Origin: Orobanche coerulescens
Lineage: Eukaryota > Streptophyta > Magnoliopsida > Lamiales > Orobanchaceae
Assembly: GCA_033398695.1 (NCBI GenBank)
Contig: CM065802.1
Coordinates: 141,098,096-141,162,095, forward strand
Direction: 5' to 3'
DNA length: 64,000 nucleotides
Under the pieces are notes generated by a model. It made no database searches. It was not told the origin of the DNA and was given only the letters and a program-made list of their open reading frames with translations. The translations under genes and the position numbers were made by a program. This document shows positions 1 through 10,599 of this stretch, in pieces. Position 1 is the first letter of the stretch; each line of letters opens with the position of its first letter.

Positions 1-520
1 GATAAAGCATTGGCATATGAAATCAAGGAAGCAGCAATGGAGAAGTTGGCAGAGTCCAAGAAGCAGAAAGTCTCCGGTAGATTCACGGAGCATAAGAGTA
101 GTGGGCCCCGCAAGGCCCAGTCATCCTTTCATTCTTTCAAGAAACCTCCGCACCCATCTAAGAGTGGAAGGAACTTCGGAGCAGCATCAACCACGACGGA
201 TATCACCAGGAAATGCTTTAACTGTGCCCAGATGGGGCACTATCGACGGAATTGACCCCTACCTGCTGTGACTTGTTTTTATTATGGTCGAGAGGGACAT
301 CGTGCGGTGTTCTGTGAAGAGGTTGCAAAGTCTTTTAGAGCCCGTACACCACAACCAGTTCAGAAGGAAGCTAGTATCCAACAGACGCAGCAAAGTGTTC
401 AGATGCCTCAGAATTTTAGCCGCGGACGAGGCAGAGGACAGTGGGACCGAAAGGGTACATCGAGTGCCGGATCTGTTCCCCACGTGCATGCGAGATGAGG
501 AGAACATACGATCGGGATCT
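1..520 (+). pseudogene. Element A gag C-terminal part with two CCHC knuckles (broken)
   Basis: The open frame entering the window resembles the tail of Tekay gag: a Lys-rich linker, then knuckle CFNCAQMGHYRRN. The last Cys codon of this knuckle is a TGA stop (253-255). Reading continues in the same frame into a second knuckle, CFYYGREGHRAVFC, where the second Cys has become Tyr. An RG-rich linker follows, and the frame is lost near 498-530 through small indels relative to element C. Gag would package the genomic RNA in virus-like particles; both RNA-binding knuckles are damaged here. Confidence 0.75.
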
Positions 521-531
521 TTGCCGCATCA

Positions 532-1644
532 GTGCTTGTTCAGATCCTTTCCCAGCCAATTAGCGTTTTATTTGATACAGGAGCTACGCATTCATTTATA
601 TCCCTGTCTTGTGTAAATCGTTTGAATATTTCTGGTTTTCATAATTGTGAACCTTATGTTGTGGGTTTACCGAGCGGAGAGAGGATTGTTGGAAACTTAG
701 AAACTAGAGATTTCCCTATATCATTCGGAGGCAGAGAGTGGCTCTCAAATCTGATTGTGATAGAAATGCAAGGAGACGACCTGATACTCGGAGATGATTG
801 GCTTAATCGATATGGATCTATTGTAAACTACCGAAAGAGGAATATCTCGCTGATCGCCGATGATGGTTCCGAAATACTATTTGAAGGATGGAAAGTAGAA
901 AGCTCAGGAAAGATGATCAAGGCAATGAAAGCTGTCAAATTGTTGAAACAGGGCTGTACCGGATACTGGTGCTATGCAATGAAGAAAGAAGACGAAATTG
1001 TGGAACTTTCATCCATTCCTGTTGTGAACGAATTTCCAGATGTATTTCCTGACGAGTTACCTGGACTACCTCCACGACAGGATGTAGAATTCACCATTGA
1101 GCTGGAACCCGGAACTACACCAATTTCTAAGGCGCCGTATCGTATGGCACCTACTGAGATATACGAACTAAAAAAGCAACTGGAGGAGTTACTGGACAAA
1201 GGCTATATCCAGCCAAGCGTTTCGCCCTGGGGAGCACCAGTTCTTTTTGTCCGGAAGAAGGATGGATCGCTTCGACTGTGTATTGACTATCGAGAGCTGA
1301 ACAAGATGACGATTAAGAACAAGTATCCGTTGCCACGGATTGATGATTTGTTTGACCAGTTACAAGGAGCAATAGTGTTTTCAAAAATCGATCTGAGATC
1401 AGGATATCATCAACTGAGGATTAAGGAATCTGATGTTCCGAAATCATCGTTCAGAACTCGCTACGGACACTATGAGTTTGTAGTGATGCCGTTTGGTCTC
1501 ACTAATGCACCTGCTGTATTCATGCAATTGATGAACCGAGTATTCATCGAATATTTGGATAAATTTGTGGTTGTGTTCATTGATGACATTCTGGTGTATT
1601 CTAAGAGCCCGGAAGAGCATGCACAGCATTTACGATCGTGTTAG
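532..1644 (+). pseudogene. Element A protease and reverse transcriptase (first part of pol)
   Basis: The frame opens in the aspartic protease, with the active-site motif DTGA at residues 15-18. A linker leads into reverse transcriptase: the [12 protein letters not shown] region, the [12 protein letters not shown] fingers/palm motif, and the catalytic FIDD box at residues 349-352 (nt 1576-1587), the usual gypsy variant of YxDD. Compared with element C the frame is lost near 1632-1640 by a small deletion, and the thumb of RT continues in another frame from 1638. The enzyme would copy genomic RNA to DNA from the tRNA-Met primer; here it is split. Confidence 0.8.
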
Positions 1645-2054
1645 ACCTGTTGAGAAATGAACGATTGTACGCCAGACTTTCTAAGTGTGAATTCTGGCTA
1701 AAGGAAGTAATGTTCCTCGGCCATGTGGTATCAGCTAAAGGTGTCCGAGTAGATCCTCAGAAGATCGAAGCAGTTATGGATTGGAAGCCTCCAAAGAACG
1801 TGAAAGAAATCCGGAGTTTCTTAGGACTTGCTGGATATTATCGTCGGTTCGTGGAAGGGTTTTCCAAAATTACCCACCTACTTACTCGACTACTGCAGAA
1901 AACTCAAAAGTTTGAGTGGAACGAGTTGTGCCAGAATAGCTTCGATGAATTGAAGAAGAGATTGACGACGGCACCGATTTTAGCACTCCCACGGGGAACT
2001 GGAGGATTTATAGTTTACAGTATGCTTCGAACCAAGGACTCGGATGCGTATTGA
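1638..2054 (+). pseudogene. Element A RT thumb and RNase H start (frameshifted)
   Basis: This continues the RT of the preceding segment in another frame: FLGHVVS, a [18 protein letters not shown] motif (here [14 protein letters not shown]), then the start of RNase H. A second frameshift lies near 2018-2022, where one base is missing next to the RNase H first-Asp region (compare YSDAS in element C). The frame then ends at 2054 while RNase H continues from 2051. Confidence 0.8.
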
Positions 2055-3235
2055 TGCAGAATGATAAGGTGATCGCTTATGCGTCACGACAGCTGAATCC
2101 TTACGAAGTGAATTACCCAACGCATGATTTGGAGCTGGCAGCAGTAGTTTTTGCTATGAAAATCTGGAGACATTACCTGTACGGGACTCACTGTCAGATC
2201 TTTATGGATCACAAGAGTCTCAAATACATCTTCAGTCAGAAAGAGTTGAACATGTGGCAAAGAAGATGGCTGGAACTTATTAAGGACTATGACTTGGAGA
2301 TTCTTTATCATCCAGGCAAAGCAAATGTAGTGGCCGATGCACTTAGCCGCAAGCCTGTTTCTATTCAGATGCTGGAGACTCTAACCTCCCAGCTCAGCAT
2401 TCAACAAGAGATGATTCGAGAAGGAATTGAAGTATGGTTGCAAAGAGTCCAAGGACAACTATGCGTGATGGAAATAACTTCATCGTTAACCGAAGAAATC
2501 AAATCTAAGAAAGTAAATGATCCTCTGATGATTCGGTTACGTGATGAAGTGATCAAGGCAAAGGCCCCTGGATTCGTAATTCATGATGATGGAGTTTTGA
2601 GATTTCAGAACCGAGTTTGCGTTCCCGATGTCGATGTTCTGAAACAGACGATTATGAAGGAAGCTCACAGCTCGCCCTATTCTATCAACCCAGGCACCAG
2701 TAAGATGTATAAGGACTTGAAGCATAACTTTTGGTGGGGCAACATGAAGAAATATGTAGCGGATTATGTTTCAAAATGCTTGACTTGTCAGCAGGTTAAT
2801 ATCGAGCATCAACGACCTGCCGGAATGCTGAAGCCGCTCCTGATTCCTGAATGGAAGTGGGAGGACATATCGATGGACTTTATCACTAGTATGCCGAGAA
2901 CCAAGTCAGGAATGAACATGATTTGGATGATAGTTGATCGTTTAACCAAATCAGCTCATTTTCTAGGCATCAAGGACACGTGGGGACCAGAGAGGTTGGC
3001 ACGAGTACTTATTTCAGAGATAGTCCGATTGCATGGTATGCCGAAGACCATTCTTTCTGACCGAGACGGTCGTTTTGTGTCTCATTTATGGAAAGCAGTT
3101 CATAAAGCCTTGGGGACCGAATTGAACTTCAGCACAGCTTATCACCCGCAAACAGATGGGCAATCCGAGAGGACTATTCAAACGGTGGAAGATATGCTGA
3201 GGGCAATCCGAGAGGACTATTCAAGCAGTTCATAG
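2051..3235 (+). pseudogene. Element A RNase H and integrase core
   Basis: RNase H residues ([20 protein letters not shown]-like [17 protein letters not shown]) are followed by the HHCC zinc-binding domain of integrase (ending CLTCQQV) and the core with its three acidic positions: [19 protein letters not shown] and the Glu in DGQSERTIQ. The frame ends in a local rearrangement: 24 bases at 3158-3181 are repeated at 3201-3224 and replace the expected sequence, which brings in a stop at 3233-3235. This breaks the integrase between core and C-terminal domain. Confidence 0.8.
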
Positions 3236-3267
3236 ATTGGTCAACTGATTGGGAAGTTCATCTACCG

Positions 3268-3936
3268 TTGATTGAATTTACCTACAACAATAGTTGGCAT
3301 GCTTCTATTAAGATGGCACCGTTTGAGGCATTATACGGGAGAAGATGCAGATCGCCCCTATGTTGGGACGATTCATCAGATTTGATCGGAACGGAACCAG
3401 AGTTGATCGTGCAAACTCGAGAGAAGATAGCTTTGATTCGTGAAAGGCTGTTGACTGCCCAGAGTCGACATAAATCTTATACAGACGTACGCCGTCGCCC
3501 ATTGGAGTTCAGTACTGGAGACCATGTACTTTTAAAGGTTTCTCCTACTCAGGGAATCTTTTGTTTTGGGAGAAAAGGAAAGCTGAGTCCGAGATATATC
3601 GGACCATTCGAGATCCTTGAGAGAGTTGGAGAGTTGGCATACAGATTGGCATTACCGCTGTCATTAAGCCATGTTCATAACGTGTTCCACGTATCCCAGT
3701 TATGGAGATATATACCGGATCCTAGTCATGTCATTGATTTCGGCGAGATCGAAGTCGCTCAGGATGGAACGTTTGAAGAAAGACCGGTCAGGATACTCGA
3801 GAGTCGAGTTAAGCAGTTGAGGAACAAACCAATCGCTTTGGTCAAAGTTCAGTGGTCACGCCACGGAGTGGAAGAAGCCACTTGGGAAACGGAAGATAGC
3901 ATGAAGTCCAGATATCCATAGTTATTTTCGTCTTGA
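3268..3936 (+). pseudogene. Element A integrase C-terminus with chromodomain
   Basis: The frame resumes with [14 protein letters not shown], passes through the GPF/Y region ([16 protein letters not shown]) and FHVSQLWRY, and ends in a chromodomain: ILESRVKQLRNK, then [16 protein letters not shown]. Chromodomains of this type guide insertion to modified chromatin in Tekay/Del-like chromoviruses. A TAG (3919-3921) stands where element C has a Glu codon, so the protein would be five residues shorter; the old stop is visible at 3934-3936. Confidence 0.8.
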
Positions 3937-3971
3937 GTTTTGAGACGAAACTCCTTTTTAGTAGGAGAGTA
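3935..3971 (+). promoter_or_regulatory. 3' hairpin and polypurine tract of element A
   Basis: An 8-bp stem with a 3-nt loop lies at 3935-3953 (arms 3935-3942 and 3946-3953). It is followed by the purine-rich AGTAGGAGAGTA (3960-3971) directly before the LTR, the expected plus-strand primer. Relative to elements B, C and D the base pair at the foot of the stem has changed from A-T to G-C on both sides, so pairing is kept. Confidence 0.7.
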
Positions 3972-4119
3972 TGTAATATCCGGATTTATTATTGAGTATT
4001 TGATCTGTTGTTGAAACCTGTATTATTCGGAATTGTGATCTCGATAATTGGAGTATGATATTTCTCATATTTGTATCTTTGTACATGAGTATAGCAACAT
4101 ATAAATTTTCTCATGCAAA

Positions 4120-4378
4120 CTCGTGATAACGCACGCTAAGAATGTAGCTTAACGTGCGTTATCGGCTAAAACTAGCGCACGCTACGAATGAAGAATTGCG
4201 TGCGTTAGGCAGTCAATTATTGAGGTAGGCGGCTAGCACATGCGCCAGCCGTACATGGGTCCGTATAAGATTCCCGCGGGCGAACCTGGACAGATTTGGA
4301 GTCAACGCTTGTTAGCGTGCGCTAAGGATACTGTGATAACGTGCGCTAAATAGCATACGAACAGAAATGTTATAAAAG
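4120..4378 (+). promoter_or_regulatory. Palindrome array and TATA box in the LTR of A
   Basis: At least five near-palindromes of the form TAGCGCACGCTA, TAACGTGCGTTA or TTAGCGTGCGCTAA are spread over about 230 bp, followed by TATAAAAG at 4371-4378 and the motif GGACAGCACCC. Element C has the same order. This is the likely U3 promoter and start of R. Confidence 0.65.
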
Positions 4379-5189
4379 GGACAGCACCCCATTTTACTTG
4401 GTTTACATTCTCTTCACTTGTCCTTCGTTCTTGAGAGACCAGAGAGCCTCATATCTTCCTTAAACACACATAGACCACCTCTACTCGATCATTGGAGATT
4501 GGATGTCACTTGTGATTGATCGTTGGAGTGGAGAAGCACCTTGGATTGACATTCAAACAACCGGAGTTGGATTCTACCTTTTTGACTCAGTGTTTTCTTC
4601 ATCTTAAGGTGTGTTAATTCTATCTAGCCTTAGATTCGTGTTCTTGAGAATAAGATGATCATGCTACCAATATATTGAGTTCCATTGATGAATTATTCAA
4701 ACAAACATCATGTTTAGAATTCGGAATGATTATGCTTATGATATCGTCGTTGAAAACATCGTAGTTGGAATCCTAGTACGTCAGATGATGAGAGGAATAT
4801 TCTGAGATTGATTATCCTTATGATTAACATTGCCATATTGATCGTAAACTTGGAGTTGATATCACTTTTGTTATAAGGACTTAAGAAAGAATCATCTTAG
4901 GTTGTATCTTTTCATTGGGATTGTTAGTTCACCTTTAAGATGAAGTCTGAATGTGATAATGGTAATGGAATCTAGTGCATCAACCTGAAATCACCGAACT
5001 TCAAACGAGAATGATGATCGAGATTGAATGTACGAGTTGTGATGATATTCATATCCTTGAATTCAAAGATGATTGAATCCGTAAGATTATTCATAAGTTT
5101 ATGATATGTAGACGAGTAACGTACGTAAATCACTGAGGAGTTCGTAAATTTCATCACCGTTAGAACAGTCATCTGCCCAGAAGTGAAAC

Positions 5190-5425
5190 TGCCATGCACG
5201 CTTAGCATACGCTAAGCTATGTATATTAACGTACGCTATCGGGCTTAGTTAACGTACGTAACGTTTGGTACGTAACGTACGTTAAAATCATCAGAGGAGT
5301 CAGTCGGCTGATCAGAGAGGGACTGCCGATACTTATATAGCGTACGCTAGACTTTGTTGTTTACGTGCGCTAACGAGTAGGATTAACGTACGCTACACAG
5401 AATACGTAACGTACGTTAAGCAGTT
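5190..5425 (+). repeat. Second palindrome array in the LTR of A
   Basis: A second cluster of CpG palindromes (TTAGCATACGCTAA, AACGTACGTAACG, TAGCGTACGCTA, TTAACGTACGCTA) lies about 820 bp downstream of the TATA box, where elements B, C and E have none. It could be an internal duplication of the U3 array or a second regulatory block. I see no TATA box after it before the CACTA insertion. Confidence 0.5.
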
Positions 5426-5500
5426 CAGGCAGGTTACATTTTATGAACTTCCGACCGTAATTTTGATTGTTAGATGTTCGTACGACATGAGATGAACTCT

Positions 5501-5503
5501 ATA
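5501..5503. other. Left target-site duplication (ATA) of the CACTA element
   Basis: ATA directly precedes the CACTA terminus and is repeated at 10148-10150 after the other terminus. Three-base duplications are diagnostic of CACTA (En/Spm) transposition. Confidence 0.85.
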
Positions 5504-5532
5504 CACTACGCCACAAATGGCCTTCAGCAACG
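5504..5532 (+). repeat. CACTA left terminal inverted repeat
   Basis: 29-bp repeat starting CACTACGCCAC; it differs from the right repeat only at its 11th and 29th bases. Confidence 0.85.
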
Positions 5533-5679
5533 TTTATTTCGATGTTACAAGCAAAAGTGTTAGCATATATGCCTTAAATTGATCTACGCTAACAATTTTT
5601 TTTAGCATTACAATTGATAGTAACTGGTGTTGTCATAGTATCTATGGTAACACCAAATTCGGTGTTACCGTTGATAATA

Positions 5680-6245
5680 GACCCTTGATAATAAACCCGT
5701 TGGTTAAGACAACGGGTCTCTTTAGTATAAGAGACCCAATATTAGAAATAACAGGTCTCTAATGTGTTAAAAGGTCTACTATTTTTTTGAGATAAATTAG
5801 AAACCAGTTATTTAAGGTAACGGGTCTCTAATGTGTAAGAAATAAGAGACCCGTTGTTTGATCCAACGGGTCTCTAATTTGTAAGAAATAAAGACCTGTT
5901 GTTTATTTTATTTATTCGTATTAAAGGCCCGTTGTATAATATATGCGGTCTCTTTACCAGTCATTCACATGCTTTTAGCTCTTTTCACTACTACAAAAAA
6001 AAAAAAGAAACCCTTATTAATAGACCCGTTGGTTAAGACAACGAGTCTCTTTAATATAAGAGACCCACTATTAGAAATAACAGGTCTCTAATGTATTAAA
6101 GTGGTCCGCTTTTTTTTGTGAGATAAATTACAGACCAGTTATTTAAGATAACGGGTCTCAAATGTATAAAAAATAAGAAACCCGTTGTTTGATTCAACGG
6201 GTCTCAAATGTATAAGAAATAAGAGACCCTTTACTATACGTGGTC
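5680..6245. repeat. CACTA subterminal repeat block, left
   Basis: Two copies of a roughly 250-300 bp unit (about 5685-5950 and 6020-6245) are built from short inverted motifs such as CCCGTTG...CAACGGG and GGTCTCT/AGAGACC, separated by AAATAAGAG-like spacers. Subterminal motif arrays are transposase-binding regions in known CACTA elements. Between the units, at 5986, stands CACTACTACAAAAA, which resembles a second CACTA terminus. Confidence 0.6.
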
Positions 6246-6981
6246 TCTTTGCTTCTTTACCAAATCAGCTGGGCAAGCTACATTTCCTCCGAGACCCTAG
6301 CCAAAACTACCTTATTTCCCATTTAGCCCGTCACACCCTTCGCCGCCCAAAACAATCATCTGAAATGGATCGTGTACGAACAAAGCCTCCCGCTAGGTAA
6401 TCGAGCGCTACTACTCGAAGATGGATGACTTCGGATTTCTGTCGCCAGGTAATCGAGCGCTACGAACAAATACCCTTATTTTTGCTTTGATTTCTGCCTT
6501 TGCTTCGGGGTTTTGGTATTGTTGTATCATCCCTAAAATCTTCATATAATTTGATTCGTATTTGCATATAGATAACTGAGATTGAACTTTACTATTGTTT
6601 TGGTTCGGTTTTGTGCTCTTAGGTTGATTCCATAGTGTTAGTGGAGTCGCCAAGCTCTACGTTTGTTGATTGTTTTTTTTTGAGTTATTTTCTTCTGGTG
6701 TTCATGTGATGATGCGATTCTGGTATTTTAGATTAGTTGTATGTGTTTTCTATTCGTTTCTTCGTATGCTCCAATAGTGATTGACGAATTGTCCTAATGA
6801 AAATTGAGTTCACTCACAGAAAAATCTTGAACTCCTCTGCTTTTTGGAACTTTACTTTCTAGGCATCCTTTCTGTCGCATAATAATTTATGGTCCACACT
6901 TCTTTAATAGGATTTTTTTTTTCAAAAAAGGATGGTATAACTTCTCATTTTCTAATTTTATTTAGGGTTTTTTTCTTCGAA
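6246..6981 (+). other. Non-coding sequence upstream of the captured gene fragment
   Basis: The sequence changes from repeat motifs to mixed sequence with T-rich, intron-like stretches. A TTTATTTAG that could be an intron acceptor lies at 6957-6965, 17 bp before the ATG at 6982. It may be the 5' UTR and first intron of the source gene. No protein similarity is evident. Confidence 0.4.
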
Positions 6982-7543
6982 ATGGAGTCTGAAAATGGGG
7001 TTCCACTTGAAGATGAAGGAAAGGTCATCACTCAGAATCCTAATGGAGAAGGATCCACTATAGATGTAAACAAAAACAATATAGGTAATGTTCACGAGAT
7101 AATTTCCGGTGAAAATGAAGTGTGTAAAGATGATAAAACAGACAAAGAGGGCCCTAATTCATCAGGGGCCAAAGTCATCTCATCCCCATTTCTATGAAAG
7201 GATAAAACGTCTGATCCGGATAAAAATTACAATGTCAATAATAATGGCCCTAAGAACAATAAATCGGCCAAGAATCAGTCTACTTCAAAAGCATCGGTTG
7301 TGTTTGGTCGTGGTACAAAACCTAGCTTGACACAGAGTCTTTCTTTCCCATGCAAAGGCCGTCATTCCGATATTTTGAAAAGAAGCATTGAAGTTTATCC
7401 ATCTAAATCAGACATAAAACAGTCTCAGAAAAATAGTTCAAAAATTGTGTCTCAAGTTACAAATGTGAGTTCTAGTCCCAGGATCAATTCTAAGTCCGTC
7501 ACAAGCGCTGGAAAGGCAACCAGTCGATGTACAAGGGATAAAT
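6982..7543 (+). pseudogene. Captured fragment resembling a WVD2-like (TPX2-family) protein N-terminus
   Basis: The frame starts MESENGVPLEDEGKV and runs about 187 codons with one in-frame TGA (7195-7197). Downstream is the segment PSLTQSLSFPCKGRHSD, then LKRSIEVYPSKSD. The acidic MESENG start and the SQSLSFP...KSID.YPVK pattern are, as I recall the family, typical of the N-terminal half of plant WVD2-like microtubule-associated proteins. The C-terminal TPX2 domain is not present. The source protein would bundle microtubules; this copy is a truncated passenger. Recognition is from memory of the family pattern and should be confirmed by a protein search. Confidence 0.55.
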
Positions 7544-7545
7544 GA

Positions 7546-9190
7546 TGTCTGTGATGATATGAAAATTTTTATGACCGTATAGGTTGCTTCATATGGGAGC
7601 TTCTCATATATAGTCACATTCAGCTTACCTCTGTAGTTATCGCAACACCTCAAGGAAGTGAGGTGCCAAAGTTGTGTTAAGTTGCATAGTAGTGCCAATC
7701 GTGCTTTGTGTCTCCAATTCTGTCTTGGACAATTTTTAGATTTCAATTTTTCCAGGCACCTATTTATTGTCATGTAGGCCTTCTCTTTCTTTTTAAGAAT
7801 TCTTGTTGGGTATATGGAATAATTTTTCGTAAACGTCTTTGTCGATTGTAGTTGAGGAACCTGGTTTGGTCGACCTCGAAGCATGATGTTTACCTAGTGT
7901 CGCATTCTTCCATTTTGCACTGGTCTTCACTAAGATCCAAAAAGACTGAAGTTCTTAATGTCTTTGGTCATGTGGCTCCCTCAGAGGTACGTCTCCCTTA
8001 ACTGATCATATGGTGAGCCATTTAAGTTAAATGCAGTTATGTTTTTTCGGATACTAGAGTTTTCTATACTATCTTATTATAGAAACACTCTGGAAGTTTT
8101 TTGGAAGGATTTACTCAAACTCAAGTAAGTACATTGGCTGTCCGTAACAATTTGTTGATTGCTGAGGGATTCCAGGGGGAGCTTATTTGCAAGGTAATTC
8201 TCTCTCTTGGCAAAAGCTTTAATTGGATGTTTGTTCTGTTTCAATCAGTGACTAATAGTTGCATTTAGGACTTGCCTCCCATTGGTGCAAGTCATTTGGT
8301 CTATTTAGGTTTACCTGTTCCGTTTTGAGAGATTATCATGCAGTATTTATGTGCATTATTCATGTGTTTTTTGAGGTTTATGTCCTCATGTTATCTCTCC
8401 TGATTTCATAATGAAACTTATTTTCTTAACATAAAAATTAATCAATTTGTTTGCTCACTCTTACTGCTTTTTATTAAACCAAGATGCCTTTTTTTTCTTG
8501 TTGCTTTAATAAGATGCGAAAGCAGAGCTCTCTTAACTTTTATCTTTTAAATTATCGTTACAATCATGTTGAACTCTTGGCTTACATATTCATTTAATTG
8601 TTACAAAGTAGTGGTAGGTATGCATTAGATGTAATTATATTGTATTCTACACTATCTACAGTGGTCAACAGAGATCTGTGTCCCTAAATTGATTTTCTTA
8701 TTCTATCTGGCTTCTGTTTAATTTCTAAGGAGAGGTCAGTGGCCTTAGATCCCCAGTTGATGAGCAGCAACAATATTCAAGAGGAAAAGATGGTAAAAGT
8801 TCCGAGATGGAAACTGATAGAAGCAGCAGTTGCTAATAAAATTATTCTCCAGTTGGTGAGCAGGTACTTTTATCATTTTTATTTTGATTATTCTCTTTGC
8901 TGAGTAGTGTCATTCTTTTGGGTTAGAAGTTCTAGTGGATTATGGAGTTTTGTCGTACGTCGACCAAACAAATCATCTGGACTGAGCTCTTCAATTGAAA
9001 ATAATAGCGTATGCCTTAATTGGTTGGACAATTCATTGATTAATGATACATGTACGATATTTGATTAAAATTTCGATGAATCCACTCAATTGCCACACTA
9101 AAACCTTATTTTATTGTTGATAAATTTTTTATGTATTAATCATTCATGTAGAAACTTTTAAATAAATCAGGGGACGGTTTTTCTAGTATT
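7546..9190. other. CACTA interior, no recognisable gene
   Basis: AT-rich sequence with many stops in all frames and T-rich tracts resembling plant introns. Short coding-like patches (for example around 8730-8845) are not identifiable. It may hold further introns and small exons of the captured locus. Confidence 0.4.
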
Positions 9191-9228
9191 TACCAAGTAT
9201 GAATCTGACTATACGTTCTTTTTATAGG

Positions 9229-9411
9229 CCGATGTTCTGGAAAAGGAAGGTGTTGAGGTGGCTAATAAATTGGTTCATGGTGGCAAGGGACACAACCCAT
9301 CTTGGCGAATTGGGAGGCTTATTCAGAACAAGGAATCGAAGTCAAAGTCTTCTTCAACATCATGTGCAACGTCCGTTCCAGATCAGTGCATGTCAGAGAG
9401 AAACTTGACCA
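9229..9411 (+). pseudogene. Possible captured exon of unknown origin
   Basis: After an intron-like TTTTTATAG the frame reads ADVLEKEGVEVANKLVHGG and GHNPSWRIGRL, then a Ser/Lys-rich stretch, and ends in a TGA at 9424-9426. The composition is coding-like and the start looks like an exon boundary. It could be an exon of the captured gene or the decayed C-terminus of a transposon protein. I do not recognise it. Confidence 0.3.
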
Positions 9412-9426
9412 AAACTTTCGAGAGAT

Positions 9427-9730
9427 GATGAAAAAATTGGCTGGCCAGAATCCGGATTTAAGTTTTTTTTAGTATTTACGTTATCTTTCGGATTTTTTTC
9501 GGATTGTCATGGTATTAATGCGGTGGTACTGAAGTTAGCTTTTGGATGGTACTAAGTTATTCTATGGTACTTAATTTAGCTTTTGACTGGTTTATTTATG
9601 TCGAATGATGATAATGTCGTGGTTTATTTGGATGGCTTGAAAAGCCTTGTTTATGTAAAACTTTGACAGGTTATTTGATTACAGTTTATTTGAATGGTTT
9701 TATTATGGTTTAAACTATTACCAAAACAAA
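9427..9730. other. CACTA interior, non-coding
   Basis: Low-complexity AT-rich sequence with a repeated TGGTACT/TTTATTTG pattern. No feature is recognised. Confidence 0.4.
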
Positions 9731-10118
9731 AAAGTGTTCACTAAATAAATGTTACAATAATGGAAAAGGGTGTTGCCAAAACAAAAATGTGTTTCAGCAG
9801 TTGGTGTTACAGTAGGGATTATTGGTGTTGCCATTGGTCTACAGTAACACGTTTATGGATGTTGCTACAGAGATATTGTTGTTGCCATTGGTCAACAGTA
9901 ACACTTTTATTAGTATTGCTATAGAGGTAAAAAGTGTTGGTATTGGGGTCTGTAGCAACACATTTTCCATGTGTTGCCATAAAGTTAAAAAGTGTTGGCA
10001 TAGACCCCTATGGTAGCGGCCATTTTTGTAACACCACCAAATTTCGGAAAAGTGTTACCGTAGCATATTTTTTTGCTTTTAGCAACACTTTTTACCCCTT
10101 TGAGCACACTTTTTTGGG
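9730..10118. repeat. CACTA subterminal repeat block, right
   Basis: Multiple copies of TGTTGCCA..GGTCTACAGTAACAC and AAAAGTGTT motifs occur in both orientations. The inverted forms (GTAACACC / GGTGTTAC) also occur near the left end (5620-5665), which supports a shared subterminal binding region. Confidence 0.6.
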
Positions 10119-10147
10119 TGTTGCTGAAGGCCATTTATGGCGTAGTG
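10119..10147 (-). repeat. CACTA right terminal inverted repeat
   Basis: Reads CACTACGCCATAAATGGCCT from the outside on the minus strand; 27 of 29 bases match the left repeat. The target copy ATA follows at 10148-10150. Confidence 0.85.
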
Positions 10148-10599
10148 ATATTATTTCTTCTGTCTAAGGTTCGAGCTTGTTACGTTATTGCTCGAAGGGG
10201 CGACCTTCAAGTGTTCCGTTTTTCGTGGAAGTAATATTCTTGTCTTCGAATCAAGGCAAGTACCTTAATTGTTTTACATATTGATGTTATTCATATTGTC
10301 GTGCATATATGTCGTTGTATGTCCACCTCGTGTTGGTCCGACAGGATCATCGGGGGATCTATGCTAGCGTGCGCTGGATCATCGGACGGGTTTTTCCACC
10401 ACGAGTTGGTCTGACGGGATCATCGTGGGTTCTAGGCAGTGAACGCTAGATCGTCGGAATTATCATGTGTATGTTGTGATATCATGTTGTGATTATCATT
10501 TGTCTATGTTATTCATGAGTTTCTCGTAGGAGAAGACTCGTTGGTATTTTGTCATTTACGTTATTATTATTATTCGTGAGATGTTGAATAATATGTTGT

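Larger units (their letters stand above)
5504..10147. mobile_element. CACTA (En/Spm) DNA transposon, 4644 bp, non-autonomous
   Basis: The ends are CACTACGCCA... and ...TGGCGTAGTG, inverted over 29 bp with 27 identities (5504-5532 and 10119-10147), flanked by the 3-bp duplication ATA. Subterminal repeats fill 5680-6245 and 9730-10118. No transposase with DDE motifs is recognisable in either strand, so movement would need an enzyme supplied in trans. The interior carries a host-gene-like fragment (6982-7543) and intron-like AT-rich sequence, which makes it a gene-capturing (Pack-type) CACTA candidate. It landed in the LTR of element A and so is younger than A. Confidence 0.85.

Noticed and set aside
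6411..6653. 80-codon minus-strand frame
   Set aside because: No resemblance to known proteins and placed in intron-like sequence upstream of the captured fragment.
7438..7884. 148-codon minus-strand frame in the CACTA element
   Set aside because: Overlaps the captured plus-strand coding fragment in antisense and has no recognisable motif.
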